Source: an uncultured Lachnospiraceae bacterium (GTDB lineage: Bacteria > Bacillota > Clostridia > Lachnospirales > Lachnospiraceae). From it: 64,000 nt of DNA. The notes below the pieces were generated by a model, which ran no database searches, was not told where the DNA came from, and saw only the letters and a list, made by a program, of their open reading frames with translations. The position numbers and the translations under genes were made by a program. Location of the stretch: assembly GCA_947089905.1 (NCBI GenBank), contig CAMUMG010000004.1, forward strand, positions 124,001 to 188,000, written 5' to 3'. Shown here piece by piece: positions 45,214 through 54,831 of this stretch (the first letter of the stretch is position 1; each line of letters opens with the position of its first letter).

Positions 45214-46296
45214 TTATAGTTGTGCTACAATTCGATCTCCCATTTCTTTTGTTCCTATTAATATTGTATTATCAGATTTTATATCCATTGTACGGTATCC
45301 CTGATCTAAAACTTTTGATACTGCATCTTCTATAGCACTTGCCTCTTTTTCCAAATCAAAAGAATATCGTAACATCATTGCCGCTGATAAAATTGTAGCA
45401 ATTGGATTTGCTTTATCTTGTCCTGCAATATCAGGAGCAGAACCATGACTTGGCTCATAAAGACCTAACTTACCCTCTCCTAAACTTGCAGAAGGCAACA
45501 TCCCAATAGAACCTGTTACCATGCTGGCTTCATCGGACAAAATATCTCCAAACATATTCTCTGTTAATATTACATCAAACTGACTTGGATCTTTTACTAT
45601 CTGCATAGCACAATTATCTACAAGCATATTTGTAATTTGTACATCTGGATATTCCTTTGATACTTCACCAACTACTTCTCTCCAAAGTCTGGAAGTATCC
45701 AAAACATTTGCTTTATCGACACTGCATACCTGTTTTCTTCTTTTTCTTGCAATCTCAAAAGCCCATTTTGCAATTCGACGAATTTCATTTTCATCATATG
45801 GCATTGTGTCAACTGCCTTACGGATTCCTTTTTCTATTTCTGTTTTTCGTTCTCCAAAATATACTCCGCCAGTCAGCTCTCTTACTACAGTAAAATCAAA
45901 CTTTCCTTTTGAAATTTCTTCTTTTAATGGACAGGCGTGCTTTAATTGTGGAAACAAAACTGCCGGACGCAGATTGCAAAATAGCCCTAATCCTTTACGA
46001 ATTTTTAATAGTCCTGCCTCTGGTCTTAAATTTGGAGGGAGTTCATACCACTTAGACTGTCCAACTGCTCCTCCGACTGCCCCAAGCAGTACCGAATCAC
46101 TTTCTTTTGCCTTTTGTAGTGTCTCTTGGGTTAGAGGCTCTCCAGTAGCATCAATGGATGCCCCTCCCATTAATAATTCCTCATACAAAAATTCATGTCC
46201 ATAAACTGTTCCAACACGATCCAAGACCTTATGCGCTTCTGCGACAATTTCCGGACCAATTCCATCTCCTGGGATTAATGCAATTTTATACTTCAT
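45214..46296 (-). CDS. leuB: 3-isopropylmalate dehydrogenase
   Basis: 360 residues. [16 protein letters not shown]-terminus, [22 protein letters not shown] substrate loop, [11 protein letters not shown], and [27 protein letters not shown] are family signatures. It oxidises and decarboxylates 3-isopropylmalate with NAD. First gene of the operon; ATG at 46296 with GAGGA upstream. Confidence 0.96.
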   Translation of the reverse strand: MKYKIALIPGDGIGPEIVAEAHKVLDRVGTVYGHEFLYEELLMGGASIDATGEPLTQETLQKAKESDSVLLGAVGGAVGQSKWYELPPNLRPEAGLLKIRKGLGLFCNLRPAVLFPQLKHACPLKEEISKGKFDFTVVRELTGGVYFGERKTEIEKGIRKAVDTMPYDENEIRRIAKWAFEIARKRRKQVCSVDKANVLDTSRLWREVVGEVSKEYPDVQITNMLVDNCAMQIVKDPSQFDVILTENMFGDILSDEASMVTGSIGMLPSASLGEGKLGLYEPSHGSAPDIAGQDKANPIATILSAAMMLRYSFDLEKEASAIEDAVSKVLDQGYRTMDIKSDNTILIGTKEMGDRIVAQL

Positions 46297-46368
46297 TGTT
46301 ATCCTCATTTCTGCACTGCTTTTTTGTGCAAAATTAAATTTATACTGTTTTTGCAACAGCTATTGTAA

Positions 46369-46396
46369 TTATAACACAGATCCATGTATATTTAAA
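46369..46396 (-). promoter_or_regulatory. Predicted leu operon promoter
   Basis: Minus strand extended -10 TGTTATAAT with a weak -35 (TTTAAA). The 65-base leader has a small hairpin (TTGCAC...GTGCAG). No T-box or long leucine-codon leader is visible. Confidence 0.45.
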
Positions 46397-46420
46397 ATAC
46401 TGATCACAAATATTTTATAT

Positions 46421-47593
46421 TTAAGATGGAAATTTTGCTATGGAAAATACTATATTACGATAAAATTCAAAAGCAGAAGGTAGAGAAATCTGTTCATAAA
46501 TTTCTTTTGCATCTGCATATTTATAAACTATTTGATCCTTTTTTGTTATTCCCTCTTTGAGTTCTGTTTCTGCATTTAAAATTGTTTTTTCTTCTAAAAT
46601 TTCATAATCTTCAACTGGTTCTGCCACTTTAAGTTCTCGTTCTATTTTATAATTTCCTTTTATATAATATCCTGTCATATGCCATTCAATATGAGAAAAG
46701 ATATGTTTTGCTTTTCCTACTTCTTTAATAGGCTCTAAAAGTTCAAATCCACAGGATTGTAAAAACTTTTCTACTCTTTCTATTTCGTATAGTCCTATAA
46801 GAGAAGGAAATTCCCACATTCCAGAAAGTAGTCCCTTTGGACGTTTATGCAGTAAAAACTTTTTCTCTTCTTCTAAAATAAAAATTGTTTTCTCTTCGAT
46901 TCTTCTGGGCTTTTTTGCTGGTTTTACTGGTATTTTATCCCATGTTTCATTTCGATATGCACTACATATCTGCATAATGGGACACTTTTCACACAATGGT
47001 TTTCCATTTGGCAGACAGATAGTTGCTCCTAAATCCATTAAAGCCTGATTATAATTTCCTGGTTCTTTCTTTGGGATAATTGCTCTAATATCTTTTTCTA
47101 ATTCTTTCTTTACACAGTTTTTGGTAATATCGTCAAAACTACCCGCAACTCGTTTCATCACTCGAAGTACATTTCCATCAACGGCTGGCTCTGGCAGTCC
47201 AAAAGCAATAGAGGAAATTGCTCCCGCAGTATAAGAACCTATTCCCGGCAGAGTCAATAAAGTGTTATAGTCTGCCGGAAAAGTTCCTGAATACTTTTCC
47301 ATTATAATCTGTGCAGTCTTTTTTAAATTTCTGGCACGGTTATAATATCCTAATCCCTCCCAGAGCTTTAAAAGTTTTTCTTCTTCAACGGCTGCAAGAT
47401 CTTTTATCTCTGGAAGACTCTTTGTAAAGCGGTGAAAGTACCCCTTTACTGCTTCTACTCTAGTTTGTTGTAACATAATTTCTGAAATCCAGACATGATA
47501 TGGTGTGGGATTTTCTCTCCATGGTAAGCTTCTTGCATTTAACTCAAACCAATCTAACAAATATTTTACTGTTTTTGAATAATCATAACTCAT
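46421..47593 (-). CDS. mutY: A/G-specific adenine DNA glycosylase MutY
   Basis: 390 residues. HhH-GPD core LPGIGSYTAGAISSIAFGLPEPAVDGNVLRV with catalytic Asp, a Cys cluster CLPNGKPLCEKCPIMQIC for [4Fe-4S] (first spacing 7 instead of the usual 6), and a C-terminal Nudix-like domain with LHKRPKGLLSGMWEFPSL. It removes A opposite 8-oxoG. The C-terminal domain has an insertion rich in Glu (about 315-350). ATG at 47593 with GGAGA upstream. Confidence 0.93.
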   Translation of the reverse strand: MSYDYSKTVKYLLDWFELNARSLPWRENPTPYHVWISEIMLQQTRVEAVKGYFHRFTKSLPEIKDLAAVEEEKLLKLWEGLGYYNRARNLKKTAQIIMEKYSGTFPADYNTLLTLPGIGSYTAGAISSIAFGLPEPAVDGNVLRVMKRVAGSFDDITKNCVKKELEKDIRAIIPKKEPGNYNQALMDLGATICLPNGKPLCEKCPIMQICSAYRNETWDKIPVKPAKKPRRIEEKTIFILEEEKKFLLHKRPKGLLSGMWEFPSLIGLYEIERVEKFLQSCGFELLEPIKEVGKAKHIFSHIEWHMTGYYIKGNYKIERELKVAEPVEDYEILEEKTILNAETELKEGITKKDQIVYKYADAKEIYEQISLPSAFEFYRNIVFSIAKFPS

Positions 47594-47761
47594 TTTAATC
47601 TCCATCGTACAACTGATATTTATTTCATTTAGTTTATAATTTGTTCAATCTTTTTTAATCTTTCTGCCTAAATCCTGCCTTAATCAAAATTTATTCTTAA
47701 ATTTATGGATTTTCCTGATTCTTAGGAAAGCTCTATAATTTACCAGAAAGAGGGTGTGATT

Positions 47762-48829
47762 ATGGCTTATAAAATTCATAAAATCCTGCTTTTTGTTGTT
47801 CTTATCATTGGAGGACTGATTTTAAGCGGCTGCAATAAAGATCAAAAAACAGATATGACTAATCCTCCTATTACCATTTTGCCGCCCTCACCAAGTCCAA
47901 CTCCTTTGCAGACAGAGGAACCTGATATTACTATTTCCCCCTTTCCGACTATTTCTCAAAAAGATTCTTCCTCAAATGATTCTTCGACGACTGAATTGAC
48001 CAGCGAAGGAGCAAAAGCTCTTATTTTAGAACGTTTGGATATTACAAAATATTCGGTAGATCTCATTGACAGTTCTTTATCTTTAAAAGGGAATATCTAT
48101 TATTCCTTTCTAGTTCGTGAAGGAAATCGAATTTTTGAACCTGCTTTAATTGTAGATAAAGCATCCGGTGAAATATTCTGTTATGACTCTTCTGGAACAA
48201 TCAGTGATTATTCCAATTTTCCACTTTATAATGAAACGTTAGATACTGTTTGTGACTGGAACGGAACTTTTTATCTATATGACAGTATCGGCTCTGTTAT
48301 GGCAGAATTGAGATTGGGACAGGGAGATCCTCACTCTTTTGAATTTACTATTTCTACAAAAGGTTCAGAAACAAAAACCGTTACAGCTGTCGCTTCTATT
48401 CAAAGTAATACTGCTTCCTATATCAGTCCAGAGGGGGATTCTCTTCATTTTGTTATGTCAGATCTAGCAGTTGCAGTAACAGAAGAATATCCTAACAGTA
48501 CCATTCCTGTTTTTGCTGGAGTTTATTTTCCATCTGAGCAGGAGGCTAATTTGCCAACCCCTTTAACTAAAACACAGGCAGTTGCTCTTCTTTCTACCCT
48601 TACAAAAAAAGATACAAAACTATCGCAAGAATTGACAGAATATCGACTTTCGGCAGATGATCTGACTATTAAAATAAAAAATACTCTTTGCTACAGCATT
48701 GGTGTCTATCCTAAATCCGAGCAGACTTCTTCTTTACTTACTACATTTTATGTTGCATTAGATGGCAGTCGGATTTATCAGTTTAATGCACAGGCAAAAG
48801 ATGATATTGAAATTTGGACTGCAAAATAA
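47762..48829 (+). CDS. Lipoprotein of unknown function
   Basis: 355 residues. Signal peptide with lipobox LILSGC, a Pro/Ser/Thr linker (PPSPSPTPLQTEEP), then two mixed regions without a recognised domain, though FYVALDGSRIYQFN near the end and ALIVDKASGEIFCYDSSG resemble PepSY-like or DUF4652-like strands. Anchored outside the membrane. ATG at 47762 with AGGG 7 bases upstream; TATAAT at 47734 preceded by a TTTCCT/AGGAAA repeat. Confidence 0.7.
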   Translation: MAYKIHKILLFVVLIIGGLILSGCNKDQKTDMTNPPITILPPSPSPTPLQTEEPDITISPFPTISQKDSSSNDSSTTELTSEGAKALILERLDITKYSVDLIDSSLSLKGNIYYSFLVREGNRIFEPALIVDKASGEIFCYDSSGTISDYSNFPLYNETLDTVCDWNGTFYLYDSIGSVMAELRLGQGDPHSFEFTISTKGSETKTVTAVASIQSNTASYISPEGDSLHFVMSDLAVAVTEEYPNSTIPVFAGVYFPSEQEANLPTPLTKTQAVALLSTLTKKDTKLSQELTEYRLSADDLTIKIKNTLCYSIGVYPKSEQTSSLLTTFYVALDGSRIYQFNAQAKDDIEIWTAK

Positions 48830-48840
48830 AAGGAGGGCTG

Positions 48841-49467
48841 TTATCCCTCTTGGTTAAATCCTATACAGCCCTCACTATCCAGTCCATATGTTTCTTGATA
48901 CTCTCCATTTCCAATACTATATGCTAATGTAGTACCATCTTCCCTCTGGAAATACCAGATATCCTCTCCCCTTCTTTGATCTGTTTTTGGTTCTTTTTCT
49001 GGCAGACGTTGATATTGATTTGTTTCTTTAAATTCTTTTTCTACATTTTTAATCGCTGCAATTATAACTGCTTTATCTGGATCTTTTTTGGAAATTGAAC
49101 CAAGTTCAAATGTAATTACTTCTTCTACTTCTTTTTTACTACGGCAGTTTTCTAATTTTTTTAATACACTTTCCCGTTTATGCTGAATTCGAAGAGCTCT
49201 TGCATATAACTTTGGATTGTTTCTTCGCAGATAACTCAATTCTGCACCAGTAAGTTTTTCCCCAGAAGATAACTTTGATTCAATTCGTCTTTGTTTTGAA
49301 CTTTCTTCTTCCTGTGAAGTTCCTAAAAGCTGATCCATTAACTTCTCTCTACATTCCTTAAAGGAATTCTCCTCTACCTTTTCCTTTTTTAAAAACTGAA
49401 AATTCACCAGCCTACACCTCCTAGCATTTACTTTTGGCATCCCCTCAACCTTTTGAACCCGATTCAT
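48841..49467 (-). CDS. Charged helical protein of unknown function
   Basis: 208 residues, Glu/Lys/Arg-rich, no signal peptide. Central helix LSSGEKLTGAELSYLRRNNPKLYARALRIQHKRESVLKKL then a C-terminal strand region (EDIWYFQREDGTTLAYSIGNGEYQ). Not recognised. Convergent with the lipoprotein gene, separated by only 11 bases that include a small GAGGG/CCCTC hairpin. Start ATG at 49467 with GGAGG upstream. Confidence 0.55.
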   Translation of the reverse strand: MNRVQKVEGMPKVNARRCRLVNFQFLKKEKVEENSFKECREKLMDQLLGTSQEEESSKQRRIESKLSSGEKLTGAELSYLRRNNPKLYARALRIQHKRESVLKKLENCRSKKEVEEVITFELGSISKKDPDKAVIIAAIKNVEKEFKETNQYQRLPEKEPKTDQRRGEDIWYFQREDGTTLAYSIGNGEYQETYGLDSEGCIGFNQEG

Positions 49468-49548
49468 AAAACCCCTCCTTTATTTATATATCGGATCATT
49501 TTTTTAGTTTATAAGTGCCGGCTGTATGAACTTAGAAATAAAGTATCT

Positions 49549-51525
49549 TTATTTTACAATTCGGTAATATTCTTTAGCAGTGATAAAAAAGACAGCAATA
49601 TAAATTATGGCAAAGATTAATATTGTTCCTACAGTACAAACAAAGAAAAGAGGTACGTTATTCAAATTCATGACATAGAGTAGTTTTGTAATTACTGGAA
49701 AGGCAAACATAATATGCACAATCGCTACAAGTAAAGGTAAAAAGAACACCATTCGAATCTGACTTTGTATCGATTTTTTTATCTCTATCTTACTCATTCC
49801 AACTTTTTGCATAATATCAAATCTCTCTTTGTCGTCAAATCCTTCTGAGATCTGCTTATAATAAATAATTAATACAGTTGCCATTAAAAACAGAGAACCG
49901 AGAAAAATTCCAAGAAAGAATAAACCACCATATAACGAAAAGAACTCCTCTCGATTTACTTCTCTAAAATCTATTGTCCAATTTATATCATTTTCTTCAC
50001 AAAAAGAAGAAATCTCTCTTTTTAAATCTGTTTCAAATGGAATAATTCTTTCTTTTTCACCATCTAATTCAAAGCCATAGCTGTATTTTAATTGTTCACT
50101 GATCCATCCCATATCTCCTTCTAGCTGTTCAAATGCCTCTTTTATGTCATATGGATCATTGACTGCAAAGATAATTGCATCTACTGCCATATATTTATCA
50201 ATAAACTCTTCATGTTGCTCTTTTTCAACAAAATTCCATGTTTTCTCCCCTATTGTAATAGTATCCAAAGTATTATTATAAGAAGCTATTAATATAGCCT
50301 CTTTATCTGTTAAAACAAACTCTTTTTGATAAAGATTATTATAATCTTTTAAAGGAATCACAGTAAGATAGCACATCTTTTCTGTTGGAAGACCTTTTTT
50401 TGAAAAGACTCCATCCTGCCCTTTCCAAAGAGTAACAGAAAGATAGTGATATTTTTCCTTCTCTACTGCACGAAGTTCATATTCGTCTAAAACTCGATCG
50501 ATTAAGTCTTCCACTTCATCCTCTTCACCCTCTTTTTGTGCAGTTATTCTTAACATACATTCTTTTCTGTATCTGCTTCTCAATACATCTTCCTGCCCAA
50601 TATAAAGGGAAACCGTACTAGAAAGCATCACTAAAACCATAGTACTCAAAATACAGATATTAGCTAAACCGACTGCGTTTTGCTTCATACGATATAACAT
50701 TCCTGAAACAGAAATAAAATGCTTTGTCCTATAATAAAACTTCTTTTGCTTTCGAAGCAACTTTAAAATGGCAATACTTCCTGCTGTAAACAGACAATAG
50801 GTTCCTATAATAACTAATAAAACTGCTATAAAAAACAGAGCAACCGCATCTAGGGGCGATTCTGTTGTTATAGCAATATAATATCCTGTACCAAGAGTTA
50901 CAAAACCCAAAAGAGTTAAAAGCCATTTTGTCTTTGGCTCTTTTTCTCCAACTTTTCCTCCCTGTAATAATTCAATTGGATTAGCTAGAGTAATCTTACC
51001 AAAATCGGCAAGCAGAGAAAGAAAAAAGATTCCTGAAAATACAAAAATGGTGATAAGTAGGGAAATGCCTGAAACAGAAAAAGCAAGTGGTACGGAAAAA
51101 GCAAGTAATTTTAAAAGCAGCCAAAACATTAATTTACTTGCCAAAATTCCTAAAAACAGCCCTCCGCATAGTCCTATGATTGCCGTATAGATTACCTCAA
51201 AAAATAACATTTTAGCAATATGTCTTTTTTCCATTCCAAGAATATTATATAATCCAATTTCCTTTTTTCTTCTCTTCATTAGAAAGCTATTTGTATAAAA
51301 TAAAAAGATAGCAGAAAAAATTCCAATGATCACTATTCCAAAATTAAGTATCGGTCTGAGTACATCGCCACCACGTATTTCTGAGAGTCCATCGTTTAAT
51401 GCAATCGCTCCCATCATATAAAACATGGCAACTGTACCAATACATGTAAGTAGATAGGGAACATAAGTTCTGTGATTTTTCTTCAAATTATTAGCGGCCA
51501 GTTTCGCATACAATTTAATGTTCAT
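49549..51525 (-). CDS. BceB-type ABC permease
   Basis: About 658 residues: FtsX-like permease with ten predicted helices and a large extracellular domain (about 330-530) between helices 7 and 8, the mark of BceB antimicrobial peptide detoxification transporters. Motifs KKEIGLYNILGMEKRHIAKMLFFE and KERFDIMQKVGMSKIEIKKSI are the paired FtsX motifs. ATG at 51525 overlaps the ATPase gene by 11 bases. Confidence 0.92.
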   Translation of the reverse strand: MNIKLYAKLAANNLKKNHRTYVPYLLTCIGTVAMFYMMGAIALNDGLSEIRGGDVLRPILNFGIVIIGIFSAIFLFYTNSFLMKRRKKEIGLYNILGMEKRHIAKMLFFEVIYTAIIGLCGGLFLGILASKLMFWLLLKLLAFSVPLAFSVSGISLLITIFVFSGIFFLSLLADFGKITLANPIELLQGGKVGEKEPKTKWLLTLLGFVTLGTGYYIAITTESPLDAVALFFIAVLLVIIGTYCLFTAGSIAILKLLRKQKKFYYRTKHFISVSGMLYRMKQNAVGLANICILSTMVLVMLSSTVSLYIGQEDVLRSRYRKECMLRITAQKEGEEDEVEDLIDRVLDEYELRAVEKEKYHYLSVTLWKGQDGVFSKKGLPTEKMCYLTVIPLKDYNNLYQKEFVLTDKEAILIASYNNTLDTITIGEKTWNFVEKEQHEEFIDKYMAVDAIIFAVNDPYDIKEAFEQLEGDMGWISEQLKYSYGFELDGEKERIIPFETDLKREISSFCEENDINWTIDFREVNREEFFSLYGGLFFLGIFLGSLFLMATVLIIYYKQISEGFDDKERFDIMQKVGMSKIEIKKSIQSQIRMVFFLPLLVAIVHIMFAFPVITKLLYVMNLNNVPLFFVCTVGTILIFAIIYIAVFFITAKEYYRIVK

Positions 51526-52285
51526 TTTTGACACCCCCTGATGTAAGCACAGTAAGTGTTCTGTTGATTTGTCCAAACATTTCTTCCTCTGTCAGTGCTC
51601 CTCTATAGAGTTGGTGGAATACTTCTCCGTCCTTAATAAATAGTACTCTTCCCGCTGTAGCAGCGGCTCTTGTACTATGTGTCACCATTAAAATTGTCTG
51701 TCCTTCTTGGTTGATTTCCCCAAACAGTCTTAAAAGTTGGCTTGATGATTTTGAATCTAATGCACCTGTCGGCTCATCTGCTAGTACTATCTGTGGCTTT
51801 GTAATCAGAGCTCTGGCAACAGCAGCTCTTTGTTTTTGTCCACCAGAAACTTCATAGGGATACTTGTCGAGAAACTCTCCAATCGCAAGCTTTTTAGCAA
51901 GAGGCATCAACTTTTGATTCATTTCACGATATTCTTTTCCCGATAGCACCAGCGGCAGAAAGATATTATCTCGTAAAGTAAATGTATCCAATAAGTTAAA
52001 GTCTTGAAAAACAAATCCAAGATTGTCTCTGCGGAACGCAGAAACCTCTCTTTCCTTGAGCGAAACCGTATTTCTGCCATTGAGCAGCACCTCCCCATTT
52101 GTTGGTTTATCTAATGTAGCTAAAATATTTAGTAATGTAGTTTTTCCAGAACCGGATTCTCCCATGATTGCCACATACTCTCCCTCTTCTACAGAAAATG
52201 TGACGTTTTTTAAAGCCTCTACCTGATTTCCTCCTAGTCTTGTTGTATATACTTTTTTTAAATGATTGACTTGTAAAATTCCCAT
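51515..52285 (-). CDS. BceA-type ABC ATPase
   Basis: 256 residues. Walker A GESGSGKTT, Q-loop FVFQDFNLLDTFTLRDN, signature VSGGQKQRAAVARAL, Walker B IVLADEPTGALD, H-loop VTHSTR. MacB/LolD-type class used by Bce exporters. Overlaps the permease gene. Promoter and two-box operator lie upstream. Confidence 0.95.
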   Translation of the reverse strand: MGILQVNHLKKVYTTRLGGNQVEALKNVTFSVEEGEYVAIMGESGSGKTTLLNILATLDKPTNGEVLLNGRNTVSLKEREVSAFRRDNLGFVFQDFNLLDTFTLRDNIFLPLVLSGKEYREMNQKLMPLAKKLAIGEFLDKYPYEVSGGQKQRAAVARALITKPQIVLADEPTGALDSKSSSQLLRLFGEINQEGQTILMVTHSTRAAATAGRVLFIKDGEVFHQLYRGALTEEEMFGQINRTLTVLTSGGVKNEH

Positions 52286-52336
52286 AATATCAATATCCTG
52301 CCTTTCTGTTTCTTTTCGCTGTCTTTCATGTCAATT

Positions 52337-52365
52337 AGTATACACAATTAATTTTTTAGATTCCA
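52337..52365 (-). promoter_or_regulatory. bceAB-type promoter
   Basis: Minus strand -10 TATACT with a poor -35 TGGAAT, as expected for a promoter that needs an activator. Confidence 0.5.
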
Positions 52366-52375
52366 TCGTTTCATC

Positions 52376-52411
52376 TTACATTTTATCCTTTTAATCTTAC
52401 ACTTTTGTAAG
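52376..52411. promoter_or_regulatory. Two-box BceR-type operator
   Basis: CTTACA-CTTT-TGTAAG at 52396-52411 is a perfect TnACA-N4-TGTAA site; a second half-box TCTTACA lies at 52374-52380, about two helical turns nearer to the -35. Position and pattern fit activation by the neighbouring response regulator. Confidence 0.6.
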
Positions 52412-53416
52412 TTAAAAAATATCCTCTTTCAGTTCCTCTCTATGAAAAAACAAAGCTACAATAGTTCCTTCTCCAACTTTGGAGCTTAAACGAATAGGAT
52501 GTCCTAACTTATCTAAAATCTGTTTACAAAGATATAGACCAATTCCTGTTGCCTTTTTATTTTCTCTGCCATTATAACCTGTAAATCCACGTTCAAATAC
52601 TCTTGGAAGATCTTCTTTGGCAATTCCAATTCCCGAATCTTTAATCAATAAGATTTCATTTTCTTTATCATATTGAATAGTAATTTTCCCCTCATTTGTA
52701 TATTTGAGTGAATTAGATAATAACTGCTCTATGACAAAAACTATCCATCTTTCATCGGTTAAAACATTTACATGAAATTCAGAAAGTTCTAGGGCAATTT
52801 TTTTTAAAATAAACATCGTAGAATAATTTCTTACTGCTTGTTTTACAATGTTCTCCAAAGGATACCACTTTAAAACCAAATCGTTAGACATTTCTCCAAT
52901 TCTTAAATATTGTAATGCCATTTGGGCATACTGTTCAATTTTAAACAGTTCTAAACGTAGGGCACAAATATCCTTTTCTTCTGACTGCAATAATAATCTC
53001 ATAGCAGCAATGGGAGTTTTAATCTGATGTAACCACATTGTATAATAATCATACAACTCTTTTCGTTCATTAATAACATTTATCTGTGCATTGGATTTTT
53101 CCAAAAATAGATCTTTTAATAGTTCCTGATAAATCATTTCTATTTCTCCAAATGGTTCTGGAAGTCCATCTAGATCATAGAGAACTCGTCTTTGTTGTTC
53201 TTTTAGTAATCGATATTTTATCATATATTGTATAAAGGAATAGATTAAAAAAAATCCTCCTAGCACTCCGCTTAATAAAAGTGCATACCAAACTGCCTGA
53301 AATGGAATGGAACAGACATAAAATACGGAAATAAATAAGAAAAAAATAAGACTATAATAAATGGCTACAAGACGATAACGTTTTGCAAAATTTAGAAATA
53401 GCTTTAGAACTGACAT
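52412..53416 (-). CDS. BceS-type intramembrane-sensing histidine kinase
   Basis: 334 residues. Two close transmembrane helices (about 15-35, 43-65) with only a few external residues, then HisKA with MWLHQIKTPIAAMRLLL and HATPase with QLLSNSLKYTNEGK, KDSGIGI, GIGLYLCKQIL. Such kinases read the transporter's activity rather than a free ligand. 10 bases after the regulator. Confidence 0.92.
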   Translation of the reverse strand: MSVLKLFLNFAKRYRLVAIYYSLIFFLFISVFYVCSIPFQAVWYALLLSGVLGGFFLIYSFIQYMIKYRLLKEQQRRVLYDLDGLPEPFGEIEMIYQELLKDLFLEKSNAQINVINERKELYDYYTMWLHQIKTPIAAMRLLLQSEEKDICALRLELFKIEQYAQMALQYLRIGEMSNDLVLKWYPLENIVKQAVRNYSTMFILKKIALELSEFHVNVLTDERWIVFVIEQLLSNSLKYTNEGKITIQYDKENEILLIKDSGIGIAKEDLPRVFERGFTGYNGRENKKATGIGLYLCKQILDKLGHPIRLSSKVGEGTIVALFFHREELKEDIF

Positions 53417-53426
53417 AACATTCCCC

Positions 53427-54098
53427 CTATTCTACTAGATATCCCAATCCTTTTTTGGTTAGGATATAGTTCTTTAACCCGATTTCTTCTAAACGTTTTC
53501 TAAGTCTTGTAATATTAACTGTAAGAGTATTATCATCGATAAAACTGTCACTCTCCCAAAGCACTGTCATAATCTCTTCTCTCGAAACGATTTTACCCGA
53601 ATTTTCAAAAAGTAATTTCAGAATCCGAAATTCGTTTTTCGTCAGTTCTAACTTTTCTTCCTGATATTTTAGTGTGGTATCAGACAAATTTAGAATTGCC
53701 CCCTTATGCTCTATTACCTGAATTTGTCCTGAAAACGTATAACTTCTTCGCAAAAGTGCCTGTACTTTTGCAGTGAGTACAGTTAGATCAAATGGCTTTG
53801 TAATAAAATCATCCCCTCCCATATTCATAGCAGTGACAATATTGATATTATCTGCCATAGAAGAAAGATATATAATTGGGACTTTAGATACCTGTCGAAT
53901 CTGAGCACACCAATAATGTCCATTAAAAAAAGGAAGTCCAATATCTAAAAGAATCAGAGAGGGATCATAGGCAATTACCTGTTCTAAAACCGTTTTAAAC
54001 TCGATTAGATATTTTACTTCATAATCCCATTTTTCTAAATGAGCACAGATTGTTTTTGCAATTACCAAATCATCTTCAATAATTAGAATTTTATACAT
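53427..54098 (-). CDS. BceR-type response regulator
   Basis: 223 residues, OmpR family. IIEDDLVIAK, phospho-Asp in LILLDIGLPFFNGH, Lys in DDFITKPFDLTVL and the winged helix EKLELTKNEFRILKLLFENSGKIVSREEIMTVLWESDSFIDDNTLTVNITRLRKRL. It should activate bceAB through the TTACA boxes when peptide antibiotics such as bacitracin or nisin are sensed (inference). Start ATG at 54098. Confidence 0.92.
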   Translation of the reverse strand: MYKILIIEDDLVIAKTICAHLEKWDYEVKYLIEFKTVLEQVIAYDPSLILLDIGLPFFNGHYWCAQIRQVSKVPIIYLSSMADNINIVTAMNMGGDDFITKPFDLTVLTAKVQALLRRSYTFSGQIQVIEHKGAILNLSDTTLKYQEEKLELTKNEFRILKLLFENSGKIVSREEIMTVLWESDSFIDDNTLTVNITRLRKRLEEIGLKNYILTKKGLGYLVE

Positions 54099-54187
54099 AA
54101 TTGTTCCCCTTATTTTGACCTTTTTAAGCTATGAGGATTATATCATGATTATTCTAATTTCTCAACTTTAAATCAGTAAAAGAAATA

Positions 54188-54218
54188 AGGGACAGCCACA
54201 ATATTATGGCATGTCCCT
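54188..54218 (-). terminator. Terminator after DUF6512 gene
   Basis: AGGGACAGCC / GGCATGTCCCT stem on the minus strand followed by TTATTTCTTTT. Confidence 0.6.
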
Positions 54219-54247
54219 ATTTTAAAATTATCTTCTTTGTCTTAATT

Positions 54248-54781
54248 TTACGGACTTAGAAATACTGGGAGTTTTAAAGGATAAAATGTCAGTACTCCAA
54301 AGAGAATTGCAATAACAATCAAATAGAGAATTGCAATCCATTGATAGACTTTAAAGCTTCTCCAAGTTACGTATAATCCTAAACTTTGTCCTAATACAAT
54401 TCCTATCCACAATAAAAGTAAATCTACCCAGAGTCCATTTATTGAAAATCCTGAAAAGAGAGTATAGTACCAGGTTAAAACAGTTATTCCTGCTACAGTC
54501 ACACTGACTGCTGCTCCTGAAAATGCTACTAACAGCCAGCATCCTTTTTCTCCTTTCTTATGCCATCTCGGAAAAAATTCCCCCCATGGTAAAATCCAAA
54601 CAAAAACAATAGGATAAAAGCAAAGTTTTAAATGCTCCCAAACACTTTCATTGACCGGAAAAAAGATACCTAATACCGGCAGTGGTATCCAATCATATAG
54701 AAAGTGAAACAACGCTGCAAGAGCAAATGCTCCAATGCTGCTTAATATGACAAACTTGAAGTTATAACGTTCCTCTTTCAT
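54248..54781 (-). CDS. DUF6512 family membrane protein
   Basis: 177 residues with five hydrophobic segments. The motif LFHFLYDWIPLPVLGIFFPVNESVWEHLKLCFYPIVFV is typical of DUF6512, an uncharacterised Firmicute membrane family. ATG at 54781 with GAGGT 5 bases upstream; it lies 50 bases after sigF. Confidence 0.75.
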   Translation of the reverse strand: MKEERYNFKFVILSSIGAFALAALFHFLYDWIPLPVLGIFFPVNESVWEHLKLCFYPIVFVWILPWGEFFPRWHKKGEKGCWLLVAFSGAAVSVTVAGITVLTWYYTLFSGFSINGLWVDLLLLWIGIVLGQSLGLYVTWRSFKVYQWIAILYLIVIAILFGVLTFYPLKLPVFLSP

Positions 54782-54831
54782 GAGTACCTCAATTCTACCG
54801 CCAAAATGCGGTACAGCTTTCTGTCTATATT

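Noticed and set aside
46297-46368. T-box or leucine leader peptide before leuB
   Set aside because: Leader is only about 65 bases, without T-box core or run of leucine codons.
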